Positions 26,872 to 36,149 of a stretch of DNA of 64,000 nt are shown here, one piece after another. How positions within the stretch are numbered: the first letter of the stretch is position 1; every line of letters starts with the position of its first letter. The translations under genes and the position numbers were made by a program. Under the pieces are notes generated by a model. The model had not been told where the DNA came from. It did not search any database and saw nothing but the letters and a program-made list of their open reading frames with translations. Source of the DNA: Hyphomonas adhaerens MHS-3 (lineage in GTDB: Bacteria > Pseudomonadota > Alphaproteobacteria > Caulobacterales > Hyphomonadaceae); the NCBI RefSeq assembly GCF_000685235.1, contig NZ_ARYH01000001.1, positions 2,356,001 to 2,420,000 of the forward strand. The letters are read 5' to 3'.

Positions 26872-27714
26872 TTACGCGGCCCCTATTGTTGTGCGGTGCA
26901 GCAGGCGATCGTGCCCGGCATAGCCGCCGGTCGCCATATGCAGCAGGCAGCGATTGTCCCACATCAGCAGCATGTCGGGCTCCCATTCGTGCCGATATTG
27001 AAACTCCGGCCGGGTTTGCCAGCGATAGAGATCCGTCACCAGGTCCCAGCCTTCTTCCTGTTCCATCCCGGCAATTCCGACGATGTAACCGGCGCAACCG
27101 AATATGGATTTCCGGCCTGTTTCTGGATGGACGCGAATGATGTCGTGGCGTTCCGTGGCCTCGGCATCCGCAGACGGGCGGATGTCCATGCTGCGTCCCT
27201 TGGCCTTGTCATCTTCTCCATACATGCCCACCGGGGAGTAGGCATTCCGCGCCGAATGGATGGCGTGGCGCCCTTCAATTCGGCTGCGCAGATCCTCCGG
27301 CATTTGTTCCAGTGCCAAATACTGGTTGGCGAAAAGCGTATCGCCCCCGCTGGGTGGAATGGTGATGCCGAACAGGCAGGTGCCGGCGGGCGGACGCTTC
27401 TGAAAGCTCCAGTCGGTGTGCCAGCTCTCGGCAAAAATCGGCGCGGTCTCGTCAGCCGCGCGTTTCACGGCAATGATGTGCGGATGTCCCTCGATCGGGG
27501 CAATGAACGGGTCATCCCCAAACGGTCCGAAGTATTGCGTAAATCGCTCCAGGTCCGAATCGGTCATCTTCTGATCCGGAAAAGACAGGACCTGGTGGTC
27601 CAGCCAGGCCTTCCGGATGTCAGCAATCGTTTCTTTGTCGAGCGGACGGGTCAGGTCCACGCCGCGCACCGTTGCGCCGCAGGCCTGCCCGGATGGTGTG
27701 ATCTCCAGGCTCAT
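26872..27714 (-). CDS. TauD/TfdA-family 2-oxoglutarate Fe(II) dioxygenase
   Basis: A 280-residue non-heme iron oxygenase. The metal triad is visible as WHTDWSF (His and Asp, near residues 98-100) and the distal His in HMATGGYAGHDRLLHRTTI, with the following Arg positioned to bind 2-oxoglutarate. The opening PSGQACGATVRGVDL is typical of the family. Members hydroxylate taurine, phenoxyacetates, alkylsulfates and related small molecules. The exact substrate is unreadable, but placement ahead of the CYP153 gene suggests a role in oxidising hydrophobic or sulfated carbon compounds. It is divergent from rarA. Confidence 0.9.
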   Translation of the reverse strand: MSLEITPSGQACGATVRGVDLTRPLDKETIADIRKAWLDHQVLSFPDQKMTDSDLERFTQYFGPFGDDPFIAPIEGHPHIIAVKRAADETAPIFAESWHTDWSFQKRPPAGTCLFGITIPPSGGDTLFANQYLALEQMPEDLRSRIEGRHAIHSARNAYSPVGMYGEDDKAKGRSMDIRPSADAEATERHDIIRVHPETGRKSIFGCAGYIVGIAGMEQEEGWDLVTDLYRWQTRPEFQYRHEWEPDMLLMWDNRCLLHMATGGYAGHDRLLHRTTIGAA

Positions 27715-27773
27715 ATGCGTTTCCTCCAGTGCCTACCTTACCACGGCGCACCAGCTCGCCTAGAACACGGGTT

Positions 27774-29078
27774 ATGAGCGATCTATTCGAATCTGCCGGC
27801 ATGTCGGAAGGCGCACCGCGCCCGCTTGCGGACCGGCTGCGCCCGCAGAAGCTGACAGAGGTCGTTGGGCAGGACCACCTGGTCGGTCCGGAGGGCACGC
27901 TCACGCGCATGCTGCAGGCGAAACGCCTGTCCTCCATCATTTTCTGGGGCCCGCCCGGGGTCGGCAAGACGACCATTGCCCGATTGCTGGCGCAGGAAAC
28001 CGATCTCGAATTCGAAGCGATCAGCGCGATCTTCTCCGGCGTGAAAGACTTGCGCGCGGCTTTCGATCGGGCGGAAGGCCGCCGGAAAGTGGGGAAAGGT
28101 ACGCTCCTTTTCGTCGATGAGATCCACCGCTTCAACAAGGCGCAGCAAGACGGCTTCCTGCCATTCGTTGAAAGCGGTGTCGTCACGCTGGTTGGTGCCA
28201 CAACCGAAAATCCCAGCTTTGAGATTAATGGCGCGCTCCTTTCACGCTGCCAGGTGCTGGTGCTGAAGCGGTTGGAAGACTCCGCGCTGATGGAGTTGGT
28301 ACGCAGGGCGGAAGCATTGGAAGGGCGCTCTTTACCGGTTGCGGAGGAGGCCGTGGCGCCAATCCTCGCAATGGCGGATGGGGACGGGCGGTACCTCCTG
28401 AATATTGTCGAGCAGATTTATTCGCTTGCCGGACCGAAGGCAGTGCTTAGCCTGCCGCAAGTGACGTCCGGTCTGCAAAAGCGCGCGCCAGCCTACGACA
28501 AGACCGGTGACGGCCACTACAACCTTATTTCCGCGCTCCATAAATCGGTACGCGGATCAGACCCCGACGCTGCGCTGTACTGGTTCGCCCGAATGGTCGA
28601 TGGCGGGGAAGACCCGCTCTATCTGGCCCGTCGCCTGGTTCGGATGGCCAGTGAGGATATTGGACTCGCTGACCCGACGGCCTTGATGGTGGCAAGCGAA
28701 GCGGCCCGGGCTTACGAGCGTATGGGCTCTCCTGAGGGAGAGTTGGCGCTTGCGCATGCTGTTATCCATCTGGCGACGGCACCGAAATCCAACGCAGCAT
28801 ATGTCGCATGGAAAGCGGCACTCAGTTCAGCGCGGGAGACGGGTAGCCTGATCCCTCCAAAACACATTTTGAATGCGCCGACAAAGATGATGAAAGATCA
28901 GGGCTACGGTGACGGTTACGCCTATGATCACGATACGGCAGAAGGTGTATCGGGGCAGAACTATTTTCCCGATGGCATGGCGCGGCAAGTATTCTACCAG
29001 CCAAAGGGGCAGGGGCGAGAGAAGTCGATCGCCGAACGTCTGGCGTGGATCGCAAAGATCCGCGAACAAAAAGGCTGA
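27774..29078 (+). CDS. rarA: Replication-associated recombination protein A (AAA ATPase)
   Basis: A 434-residue AAA+ ATPase (RarA/MgsA, homologous to WRNIP1) that acts at stalled replication forks together with SSB and the RecA pathway. Walker A is GPPGVGKTTIA, Walker B/DEXH-like is LFVDEIHRFNKAQQDGFLP, and sensor 1 is GATTENPSFE. The C-terminal part has AALYWFARMVDGGEDPLYLARRLVR, typical of the tetramerisation domain. Start at 27774 (MSDLF) is chosen because upstream residues do not fit the family. The stop is 2 bases from the start of the pseudouridine synthase, so the pair is an operon. Confidence 0.95.
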   Translation: MSDLFESAGMSEGAPRPLADRLRPQKLTEVVGQDHLVGPEGTLTRMLQAKRLSSIIFWGPPGVGKTTIARLLAQETDLEFEAISAIFSGVKDLRAAFDRAEGRRKVGKGTLLFVDEIHRFNKAQQDGFLPFVESGVVTLVGATTENPSFEINGALLSRCQVLVLKRLEDSALMELVRRAEALEGRSLPVAEEAVAPILAMADGDGRYLLNIVEQIYSLAGPKAVLSLPQVTSGLQKRAPAYDKTGDGHYNLISALHKSVRGSDPDAALYWFARMVDGGEDPLYLARRLVRMASEDIGLADPTALMVASEAARAYERMGSPEGELALAHAVIHLATAPKSNAAYVAWKAALSSARETGSLIPPKHILNAPTKMMKDQGYGDGYAYDHDTAEGVSGQNYFPDGMARQVFYQPKGQGREKSIAERLAWIAKIREQKG

Positions 29079-29080
29079 GC

Positions 29081-29812
29081 ATGACGCGAAACCGTCCGGT
29101 ACCGGAAGTCAGTGGCGAGGACGCAAATTTCGTGCGTGGTCTTGTCATTCATGAAGACAACCAGGTGATTGTGTTCAACAAGCCCTCCGGCCTGGCTGTG
29201 CAGGGTGGAGGCGGTATTGCCCGGTCTTTGGATGGCTTGCTGGCTGTCTTCGCCAAGTCGAACGGGAAGCGTCCACGGTTGGTCCACCGGTTGGATCAGG
29301 GGACATCCGGCGTGATCATTACGGCGCGGACTCAGCCCGCCGCGGCGTTCCTGTCGGAGGAGTTTGCCTCACGCCGTGCAAAGAAAACCTATCTTGCCCT
29401 TGTTCATGGTGCATTGCCCGACGCCGATACAGGGGTGCTGGAGATGCCGCTTGTGAAAGTTGAGGAAGCCGGACGTCCGCGCATGATCTCGGCGAAACCC
29501 GGTCGCAAAGGCGCGCAGGCCGCAACAACAGGTTGGCGGATCCTCGCCCGCAATCGTGACGCTGCGCTGATTGAAGCCCGCCCTGAAACCGGCCGCATGC
29601 ATCAGATCCGTGCACACTTTTCCATTGCGGGCATGCCTATTCTTGGGGATCGGCTTTACGGCACCGGTGTGGAAGGTGCCCCTCGGCTGATGCTTCACGC
29701 GGCGCGGCTCGTCATCCGGAATCCGGATGGGGAGACGAAAAGTTTTGAGGTGCCTGTGCCGGAAGACTTCAGCTTGCTTGCCGGAAAGCTCGGGCTTCAG
29801 TCTGGCTTGTAA
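29081..29812 (+). CDS. RluA-family pseudouridine synthase (RluC/RluD-like)
   Basis: A 243-residue enzyme converting uridine to pseudouridine in structured RNA, probably 23S rRNA. The catalytic motif HRLDQGTSG (Asp in the RLD triad) is near residue 79, followed by RPETGRMHQIRAHF and GDRLYG. There is no room for a complete N-terminal S4 domain, so this is the shorter RluA/RluC-core architecture. The start ATG is 2 bases after the rarA stop. The last 16 bases overlap the convergent epimerase gene. Confidence 0.92.
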   Translation: MTRNRPVPEVSGEDANFVRGLVIHEDNQVIVFNKPSGLAVQGGGGIARSLDGLLAVFAKSNGKRPRLVHRLDQGTSGVIITARTQPAAAFLSEEFASRRAKKTYLALVHGALPDADTGVLEMPLVKVEEAGRPRMISAKPGRKGAQAATTGWRILARNRDAALIEARPETGRMHQIRAHFSIAGMPILGDRLYGTGVEGAPRLMLHAARLVIRNPDGETKSFEVPVPEDFSLLAGKLGLQSGL

Positions 29813-30807
29813 TAGGTGCGATACCAGTCAACGAATGCCTGAATACCGGCTTTAACATCCGTGGTCGGAGTATATCCTGTCAAGGCCTGAAGCAAACTCA
29901 CGTCGGCATAGGTTTGCTTCACGTCGCCGGGCTGCATGTCGAGCATGTTCTTGATCGCCGTTTTGCCAATCGCGCTTTCGATGGCTTCGATATAATCCAT
30001 CAGGCGAACCGGAGCGGCGTGGCCGATGTTGACCAGGCGGTACGGGGCGACCGGGCTGAGAGAGTCGTTCTCGGTAACGGGCTGACCCGCGACAGGTGGC
30101 GTATCCATCAATCGGCGGATCGCTTCGACCAAATCGTCGATATAGGTGAAATCGCGCATCAAGTCGCCATGGTTGTAGACATCAATTGGCTGGTTCTTGA
30201 AGATCCGGTCGGTGAAAAGGAAGAAGGCCATGTCCGGCCTGCCCCATGGACCGTATACGCTGAAGAACCGGAGCAGGGTCGTTGGCGTGCCGTACAGGTG
30301 AGAGTGGCTGTGTGCGATCAACTCGCTCGACAGTTTGGTTGCGGCGTAGATGGTAAGCGGGTGGGGCGCGGGGGCGGTTTCCTGAAATGGAAACTTCTGA
30401 TTTGCGCCGTAGGCAGATGAGGTTGATGCCAGAACAAGGTGCTTGGTGCCGTGGAGCCGCGCGAGCTCAATCACATTGAAAGAGCCGACTATGTTTGACG
30501 CGATGTATTCCCGTGGATGATCCAGGCTGTAGCGAACGCCGGCCTGGGCGGCGAGGTGTACGACGATGTCCGGAGTGCTTTCCTGAAAGGCGGCCGTCAT
30601 CGCCTCCTCATCTTCGACCTTCACCTCGTGCATGCGGAAGTTTTCGTATGCATCCAGCCGTTTCACACGATTCCGTTTCAGCATGACATCGTAATAGGGC
30701 GAGAAACAATCGACCCCTGTTACCTCGTGTCCTTCCTTGACGAGGCGGAGGGAAAGTTCATTGCCAATAAAACCGGCTGCGCCAGTAACGAGGATCTTCA
30801 TGCTCAT
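29797..30807 (-). CDS. NAD-dependent epimerase, UDP-glucuronate 4-epimerase-like
   Basis: A 336-residue extended short-chain dehydrogenase. The NAD-binding glycine motif TGAAGFIG is at residues 8-15, the AAQAGVRYSLDHPREY segment and ASTSSAYG (catalytic Ser region) follow, and YAATK supplies the catalytic Tyr and Lys. RFFSVYGPWGRPDMA is typical of enzymes interconverting UDP-glucuronate and UDP-galacturonate. The product may feed an acidic polysaccharide or LPS, possibly the locus at 8.9-21 kb. It overlaps the convergent pseudouridine synthase gene by 16 bases. Confidence 0.9.
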   Translation of the reverse strand: MSMKILVTGAAGFIGNELSLRLVKEGHEVTGVDCFSPYYDVMLKRNRVKRLDAYENFRMHEVKVEDEEAMTAAFQESTPDIVVHLAAQAGVRYSLDHPREYIASNIVGSFNVIELARLHGTKHLVLASTSSAYGANQKFPFQETAPAPHPLTIYAATKLSSELIAHSHSHLYGTPTTLLRFFSVYGPWGRPDMAFFLFTDRIFKNQPIDVYNHGDLMRDFTYIDDLVEAIRRLMDTPPVAGQPVTENDSLSPVAPYRLVNIGHAAPVRLMDYIEAIESAIGKTAIKNMLDMQPGDVKQTYADVSLLQALTGYTPTTDVKAGIQAFVDWYRTYYKPD

Positions 30808-30874
30808 GCCCTGTATTTAAATCCCGGGCTATATGATCGCAGCCGTCCGTACAAGCACTGCGCACTGTAATAAA

Positions 30875-30906
30875 GAAAGGCCTTCCGGTTGTCCGAAAGG
30901 CCTTTC
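30875..30906 (-). terminator. Intrinsic terminator of sppA
   Basis: A 10-bp perfect stem GAAAGGCCTT / AAGGCCTTTC encloses a 12-base loop. On the minus strand it is followed by TTTATT. It lies 29 bases beyond the sppA stop codon. Confidence 0.8.
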
Positions 30907-30934
30907 CTGTCGGGTTTTGGTCAGGCAGATGCGC

Positions 30935-32707
30935 CTAGCGCTCATTCATGCGCGGGACGATTGCCTGGGCTTCGCCAGCGCTGAGTGCCCGGGCCGTTGC
31001 CAATTCATCCAGCAGGACCTGAACGCGTTTGTCATTCGTGATGCTGGAGATCGCCGCCATGGATTCCGCCGTTTGGGCGGAGGCGCCGAACAGGCCTTCC
31101 AGGGCTTCGAAGCCGGATTTGCGATGCGGATAGTAGATCAGGCGAGGTGTGGCGTCGGCGTCGATGCCAGCCAGTTCCTTCGCTTTCTCGATTGCGTCGG
31201 TGAAGGAGCCGATCTCATCCACCAGGCCGCGGTCGAGCGCATCTTCACCGCTCCACACATGGCCGCGCGCTACATCGTGAACTTCATCATAGGTCATGCC
31301 CCGGCCGTCGGCGACGATGCCGACGAAGCGGTCGTACCCGCGTTTCAGCGATGCCTTTACCTCGGCTTCCTGCTCCGGCGTGAACTCATCCATGCCATAG
31401 GCATCGGCAAACTGGCCGCCAACCGAGACCGTGTCGAAGGTCACCCCCAGCTTGTTGAAACCGCCAGCGAGCGCGAACTTGCCGCCGAAGATCCCGATGG
31501 AGCCGGTGATGGTGGAGCGGTTGGCGACAATATAGTCGGCGCCGGCAGAGACATAGTAGCCTCCGGAAGCTGCCAGCGAGCCCATGGAGACGACGACCGG
31601 CTTGCCTTTGGCCTGCACGCGCTCAATCGCGTTCCAGATCTGGTCCGAAGCGGTCGGGGAGCCGCCGGGGCTGTCAACGCGGAAGACAATCGCTTTCACC
31701 TTGTCATTGTCACCGGCATCCAGAATGGCGCGGGCGACCGTGTCGGAAGCAAAGGCCGGTCCGGAATCAAAGGGTGAACCGGAGTTTGTGCCGCCCGTTA
31801 CGACCGCCCCTTCACCGCCGACCACGGCGATGGCGGGCGCTTTCAGCGGCAGGGAAGGCGGCGTGTAGCTGGCAAGGTCGACGAATTCGGCGTCTTTGCC
31901 GGCTTTCTCCTTGGCCGCCTCTTCGGCTTGTTCGGGATACCCTTCCTTGTCCATCAGCTCATTCGCGATGATCTGCTCGGCCGTCATCGGGCCGCTTTCC
32001 AGGGCCGTTTGCACGTCAGCGACCGCGAGACCGCGATCAGCTGCGATGTCATTCAGAGATTGGGTCCAAAGGGACTGAGCCAGTTGTGTCATCGCCTCAC
32101 GGTGAGGCGCGGTATAGCCGCTCTCATTGTAAGAGTTTGGTGCATTCTTGTATTCGTAAAAAGGATAGATCTCCGGGGTCACGTCGATCTTGTCGAACAG
32201 GCCCTTCAGGAATTCCGTCTCAAAGGTGACGCCCGCGGCGAAAACTTCGGAGCCTGGCTGGATCCAGACTTCGTCGGCGGGTGTGATGGACCGCAAAGCA
32301 GATGGGCCGCCGACACCAAACGTGCCTTGTGTATGGGCAATCACGAATTTTCCGGAGTCGCGGAAACTGAGCAGCGCTTCACGAAGTTCTTCTGCCCGGG
32401 AGCTTCCAATCCCGACTGTGGCGCCTCTCAGGTACAGGCCTTTCACCGAGTCATCGGCTTCGGCTGCCTGAAGTTTGGTCAAAAGGTCTACAAATCCGGG
32501 CGTTGCTGCAAAAGCTGCAATTCCGCTGACAGGCGCCTGATCGGAGTATTCCGAGTTCAGGTCGAGGGACAGAACGATGTTATCGGGCGTGTCCGGCGCA
32601 GACGATGTCGCGCTGAAAATGATTGCGACGAAGAAAATTCCCATCAGGAATAGGAAGAGAAACATGGCGACGAAGGCGCCTGCCATCGACAGGAAAAAAG
32701 TTCTCAT
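30935..32707 (-). CDS. sppA: Signal peptide peptidase SppA, 67-kDa type
   Basis: A 590-residue membrane-anchored serine protease that degrades released signal peptides. A membrane segment occupies about residues 5-32. Two tandem S49 domains follow. The catalytic Lys lies in the FYEYKNAPNS segment of the first domain, and the catalytic Ser in SMGSLAASGGYYVSAGAD of the second. This domain order and the 590-residue length match E. coli SppA (618 residues). Start at 32707 is chosen from the membrane segment and an upstream GGAG; the open frame extends further upstream but would run through the tRNA gene, so that extension is not real. Confidence 0.95.
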   Translation of the reverse strand: MRTFFLSMAGAFVAMFLFLFLMGIFFVAIIFSATSSAPDTPDNIVLSLDLNSEYSDQAPVSGIAAFAATPGFVDLLTKLQAAEADDSVKGLYLRGATVGIGSSRAEELREALLSFRDSGKFVIAHTQGTFGVGGPSALRSITPADEVWIQPGSEVFAAGVTFETEFLKGLFDKIDVTPEIYPFYEYKNAPNSYNESGYTAPHREAMTQLAQSLWTQSLNDIAADRGLAVADVQTALESGPMTAEQIIANELMDKEGYPEQAEEAAKEKAGKDAEFVDLASYTPPSLPLKAPAIAVVGGEGAVVTGGTNSGSPFDSGPAFASDTVARAILDAGDNDKVKAIVFRVDSPGGSPTASDQIWNAIERVQAKGKPVVVSMGSLAASGGYYVSAGADYIVANRSTITGSIGIFGGKFALAGGFNKLGVTFDTVSVGGQFADAYGMDEFTPEQEAEVKASLKRGYDRFVGIVADGRGMTYDEVHDVARGHVWSGEDALDRGLVDEIGSFTDAIEKAKELAGIDADATPRLIYYPHRKSGFEALEGLFGASAQTAESMAAISSITNDKRVQVLLDELATARALSAGEAQAIVPRMNER

Positions 32708-32903
32708 TGGGGCGTGGTCTCCGGTTCTGACCATGAGGCAGTGTTGATACCTGATATTGTCGATTATCGATAAAATGTAAAGGTTAGGCTCTGCTAACAG
32801 GCGAAAATTGCAACAAAACGCAGGTATCAGGGAGGAACTGCTGGGATGCGGTGCGAAGGGGTGTTGCCAGCGAAAGAAAGAGTGGCTATCTCGGCGCCTC
32901 CGT

Positions 32904-32978
32904 TGGGGTGTCGCCAAGTGGTAAGGCACCGGTTTTTGGTACCGGCATTCCCAGGTTCGAATCCTGGCACCCCAGCCA
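32904..32978 (+). tRNA. tRNA-Gln (TTG anticodon)
   Basis: A 75-base cloverleaf including encoded CCA. The acceptor stem TGGGGTG pairs with CACCCCA, with discriminator G. The anticodon stem CCGGT/ACCGG encloses loop TTTTGGT, placing anticodon TTG at 32936-32938. The T-arm reads CCAGG-TTCGAAT-CCTGG. The sequence is very close to bacterial tRNA-Gln(UUG), which reads CAA and CAG codons. Confidence 0.97.
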
Positions 32979-33407
32979 TCCTCTCCGGGCAGCACGTGCC
33001 TGTTGATTTTGCAGCTCGGTCAGCTTCTCATCATAGTTGAGTATTGCAGGTTTCCACTGCATGCGATGTGTTGCGTTCGTAGAGGCGGCGGATATTTTCT
33101 AAATGAATCGTAAAGCCTTGTTGATCGTGTCACAGAGGGTTGTTAGCGTCTGGTTTCACAGCTAAGGGCTTGGCCGCAGACCTGCCAGAAGGCGGGCCTT
33201 CAGGGATCAATGACAGAGGGTGGATAACGCCCCGCAAAACTCAGGGGAGGTGTTGGGCGGTCTCCGTCTCTCTGCTTCCAAGGGAACTTGCCCCGTTTGT
33301 GTGTGGGGCGTTGTAAGGACCGGGACGCTCTCGTTAGCAGAGTGCCCGAATGTCGGATTTCCCGCGCAACACCAGCGCGACCGTTTGGAGAGTGAGAGGC
33401 AAACCTC
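32979..33407 (+). promoter_or_regulatory. Long intergenic region and probable leader of the TonB operon
   Basis: About 430 bases between tRNA-Gln and the DUF3450 gene. No credible coding sequence. It includes possible stem elements such as GCCCC-N10-GGGGC near 33291-33310, and a GAGAGTGAGAGG purine run just before the first gene start. I recognise no known riboswitch or iron-box motif. Confidence 0.4.
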
Positions 33408-34175
33408 ATGAAGAAACTTCTGTCACCAGCTCGCGGCGTGATTGCCGCGGCGCTTATCGCAGGACTGGCCATCCCGGCCCAGGCCCAGTTGCGCCAGGCG
33501 CTCGATGTCGGCGAACAGGCGACCCGCCGTGCAGAGCAGGTCCAGAACCAGATCAACCAGCTGGACGATGAGCGCACCGACATGGTGCGCGAATACCGTA
33601 CGCTTCTGCAGCGCCGAGATGCTGCTGACCTGTACGCGAAACAGCAGGAACTGGTTGTTGCCTCGCAGCGCGAAGAAATCACTTCGCTGACCGAGCAGCT
33701 GGGCTCGATCGACGACATCACCGCTCAGACGGTGCCAATGCTTCTCAGCATGGTCGAAGACCTCAAGGCTTTTGTTGCCGCTGACCTGCCGTTCAAAAAG
33801 ACCGAGCGTTCCGCCCGCCTCGAAGCGCTCGACGGCGTCATGACGCAGCCGGACGTGACCCCCGCTGAACAGTACCGCCTCATCATGGAAGCCTATCAGG
33901 CCGAAATGGAATATGGCCGCACGATCAGCACGTGGCAGGAAGAGATCGACATCGACGGCAATCCGACGACTGTCGACATGTTCCTCTACGGCCGTGTCGC
34001 CCTCGTTTACCTCGCGCCTAACGGCAAAGCTGCCCGGTACAACCGCGCCAGCGGATCGTGGGAAGCGCTTCCGGGCAAATATGTGGCCGACATCCAGCGG
34101 GCCATCCGTGTCGCTCAAGCCAAAGCACAACAGACTGTGCTGTTCGCTCCGATTCAGAAGTTCCAGGTCCAGTAA
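33408..34175 (+). CDS. DUF3450 family periplasmic coiled-coil protein
   Basis: A 255-residue secreted protein. The signal peptide (residues 1-28, ending IPAQAQ) is followed by a long helical segment with heptad-like spacing (EQVQNQINQLDDERTDM and the following residues), then a compact C-terminal domain. DUF3450 proteins are regularly encoded at the head of TonB2-type ExbB/ExbD operons and are thought to act in the periplasm with the ExbB-like partner; their exact job is not established. It is separated by 33 bases from the large ExbB-type gene and shares its strong codon preference. Confidence 0.88.
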   Translation: MKKLLSPARGVIAAALIAGLAIPAQAQLRQALDVGEQATRRAEQVQNQINQLDDERTDMVREYRTLLQRRDAADLYAKQQELVVASQREEITSLTEQLGSIDDITAQTVPMLLSMVEDLKAFVAADLPFKKTERSARLEALDGVMTQPDVTPAEQYRLIMEAYQAEMEYGRTISTWQEEIDIDGNPTTVDMFLYGRVALVYLAPNGKAARYNRASGSWEALPGKYVADIQRAIRVAQAKAQQTVLFAPIQKFQVQ

Positions 34176-34208
34176 GGCCCGGCTCAGAGAACTAAGAGGA
34201 AAACCGTA

Positions 34209-35603
34209 ATGTTGAATTTCAAATCCTCGCTGAAGGCTCTGGGTGCAGCTTCGCTGCTCGGCCTTAGCGCAATGACCATGGCCGCTCCGGCGTCCGCACA
34301 ATCGCTGGCAGACGTGCTGAAGCGCGTTCAGGCTGACTCGAGCGAGATGACCGCTGAGAACCAGCAACGCCTGAAAGAATTCCAGCAGGACAAGAACGCC
34401 CAGGAAGCCAAGATGGCTGAAGCCCGGGGCGCTCTGAACGCTGCTGAAGCTCGGGGCCGCGCGCTCGGTGCAGAGTTCGATGCGAACGAAGCCACGCTTG
34501 GCGATCTGGAAGCCCAGGTCACCGAACAGGCTGGTGACTTCCAGGAACTGCTTGGCCAGTTCCGTTCGGCAGCTGGTGAAACCATGCCGGAAATCGCGAA
34601 CTCCTTCGCAAACTTCGATTACCAGGGCCGCGTTGAAGGCATTGCCGAAATCGCTGAAGCCCGCACGCTTCCGAACCGCGCTCAGCTGGAACGTCTTCCG
34701 AAGGCCATCCTTCAGGAAATGATCGCCCAGTCTGAGGTGAAGCCGTTCACGGCCACTGTGGATGGTGTTGGTCCGGATGCTTCGAACGCTGATGTCGAAC
34801 TGATGCGCGTCGGTGTGTTCACCGCGGCAACGACTGAAGGCACCAAGTTCGTCGAAGTCAAAAAGAAGGACAATGGCGACACCTACCTGCAGGCCTTCAA
34901 AACCCAGCCTGCCGGCTCTTACGCCGGTGCGATGAAGTCGCTTATCAATGCTGGCCCGGACCAGATTGTCCGCGCTCCGGTCGATCCGTCGAAAGGTAAC
35001 CTGTTCGGTATCCTGGGCGACCTGCCGGTCCTCAGCGACCGTATCAAGCAAGGTGGCCCGGTTGGTGCAGTCATCATGTTCCTGCTGGCGATCGGCCTTC
35101 TGATCGGTCTCTACAAAATGTTCACCCTGTTCACGATGGGTGGCGCCATGCGCAAGACGGCGAAAACCCGTCAGGCAGGCGACGGCAATCCGCTGGCCCG
35201 TCTGTTCGAGACCTTTGAACAGAACCGTGGATCCGACATCGAAACGCTCGAACTCAAGCTCGACGAACAGATCCTTCGCGAATCGCCGCGTATCGAACGC
35301 TTCAACGACATCGTCAAAGTTCTGTCCGCCGTCTCTCCGCTGCTGGGCCTTCTGGGTACCGTCATCGGTATGATCATCACCTTCACGTCGATCACCATCT
35401 ACGGTGCCGGCGATCCGAAGCTGATGGCTGGTGGTATTTCGGTTGCCCTCATGACCACGGTGTTCGGTCTCGTGTCGGCTATCCCGCTCCTGCTGGTGCA
35501 CGCCATCATCGCTTCGATGGCTCGCGGTAATCAGCAGATTCTCGACGAACAGGCTGCTGGTCTGATCGCTGAGAAGGCGGAATCCCAGCGTGGTGCGGCG
35601 TAA
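34209..35603 (+). CDS. Large ExbB/TolQ-type protein with periplasmic extension (TtpC-like)
   Basis: A 464-residue proton-channel subunit. It has a cleavable signal peptide (ending APASAQ), then about 240 residues of mostly helical periplasmic sequence, and a C-terminal MotA/TolQ/ExbB domain with membrane segments near residues 285-305, 375-400 and 415-440. The conserved SPLLGLLGTVIGMI segment is the ExbB core. This extended form matches TtpC of Vibrio TonB2 systems, needed there for TonB2-dependent uptake. It is followed 36 bases later by an ordinary small ExbB. Confidence 0.9.
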   Translation: MLNFKSSLKALGAASLLGLSAMTMAAPASAQSLADVLKRVQADSSEMTAENQQRLKEFQQDKNAQEAKMAEARGALNAAEARGRALGAEFDANEATLGDLEAQVTEQAGDFQELLGQFRSAAGETMPEIANSFANFDYQGRVEGIAEIAEARTLPNRAQLERLPKAILQEMIAQSEVKPFTATVDGVGPDASNADVELMRVGVFTAATTEGTKFVEVKKKDNGDTYLQAFKTQPAGSYAGAMKSLINAGPDQIVRAPVDPSKGNLFGILGDLPVLSDRIKQGGPVGAVIMFLLAIGLLIGLYKMFTLFTMGGAMRKTAKTRQAGDGNPLARLFETFEQNRGSDIETLELKLDEQILRESPRIERFNDIVKVLSAVSPLLGLLGTVIGMIITFTSITIYGAGDPKLMAGGISVALMTTVFGLVSAIPLLLVHAIIASMARGNQQILDEQAAGLIAEKAESQRGAA

Positions 35604-35639
35604 GCCGCGCTACGTAAGCCTCACTGAGGAGGAGCCCCT

Positions 35640-36149
35640 ATGGGTTTGCTAGATTTACAAGCTTTCCTCGACCGAGGCGGTCCGGTGTTGCTGGTCATTA
35701 TGTTTGCAACATTCGTTATGTGGGCACTGATTTTGGAACGTGTGTTCTATTTCAGGTTCGCTCATAAACAGGTGGCCGCTGAGGCGATTGCGGAGTGGCG
35801 TTCGCGCTCCGACAGGAAATCGACCTTCGCTCATTGGATCCGCGACAAGCTGGTCTCTGAAGTCCGCATGAAGGCGGAGCAGAATGTCAGCCTGACCAAG
35901 GCAATGGTGTCTCTGGCACCTTTGCTGGGTCTGCTCGGAACCGTGACCGGGATGGTCGCCGTGTTCGACGTCATGGCGATCACAAATGGTGCAGACGCGA
36001 AGGCCATGTCGGCCGGTGTGTCCCGCGCCACGATCCCGACCATGGCCGGCATGGTGGCATCGCTGTCCGGAATTCTGTTCACCTCCGGCATGGACCGCCG
36101 GGTTGCCCGCTCGGTCCAGCAGGTTGAAGACGCGATGGAGATTAGCTGA
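35640..36149 (+). CDS. ExbB/TolQ-type proton channel protein (short form)
   Basis: A 169-residue inner-membrane protein, shorter than E. coli ExbB (244 residues), with three membrane segments. It has LVSLAPLLGLLGTVTGMVAVF-like core spacing and TIPTMAGMVASLSGILFTSG. This short form is usual in TonB2 systems. With the ExbD proteins it would form the proton-driven motor that energises TonB. Its stop codon overlaps the start of the first exbD by one base (TGATG). GAGGAG precedes the start. Confidence 0.9.
   Translation: MGLLDLQAFLDRGGPVLLVIMFATFVMWALILERVFYFRFAHKQVAAEAIAEWRSRSDRKSTFAHWIRDKLVSEVRMKAEQNVSLTKAMVSLAPLLGLLGTVTGMVAVFDVMAITNGADAKAMSAGVSRATIPTMAGMVASLSGILFTSGMDRRVARSVQQVEDAMEIS

Noticed and set aside
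32708-32995. Upstream extension of sppA by 96 codons.
   Set aside because: The extension runs through the tRNA-Gln gene in antisense and does not resemble SppA; the membrane anchor begins at 32707.
33423-35501. A 692-codon open frame opposite DUF3450 and the TtpC-like gene.
   Set aside because: Its His/Arg/Gln-rich translation is the typical mirror of biased high-GC codons, and the plus-strand genes are clear family members.
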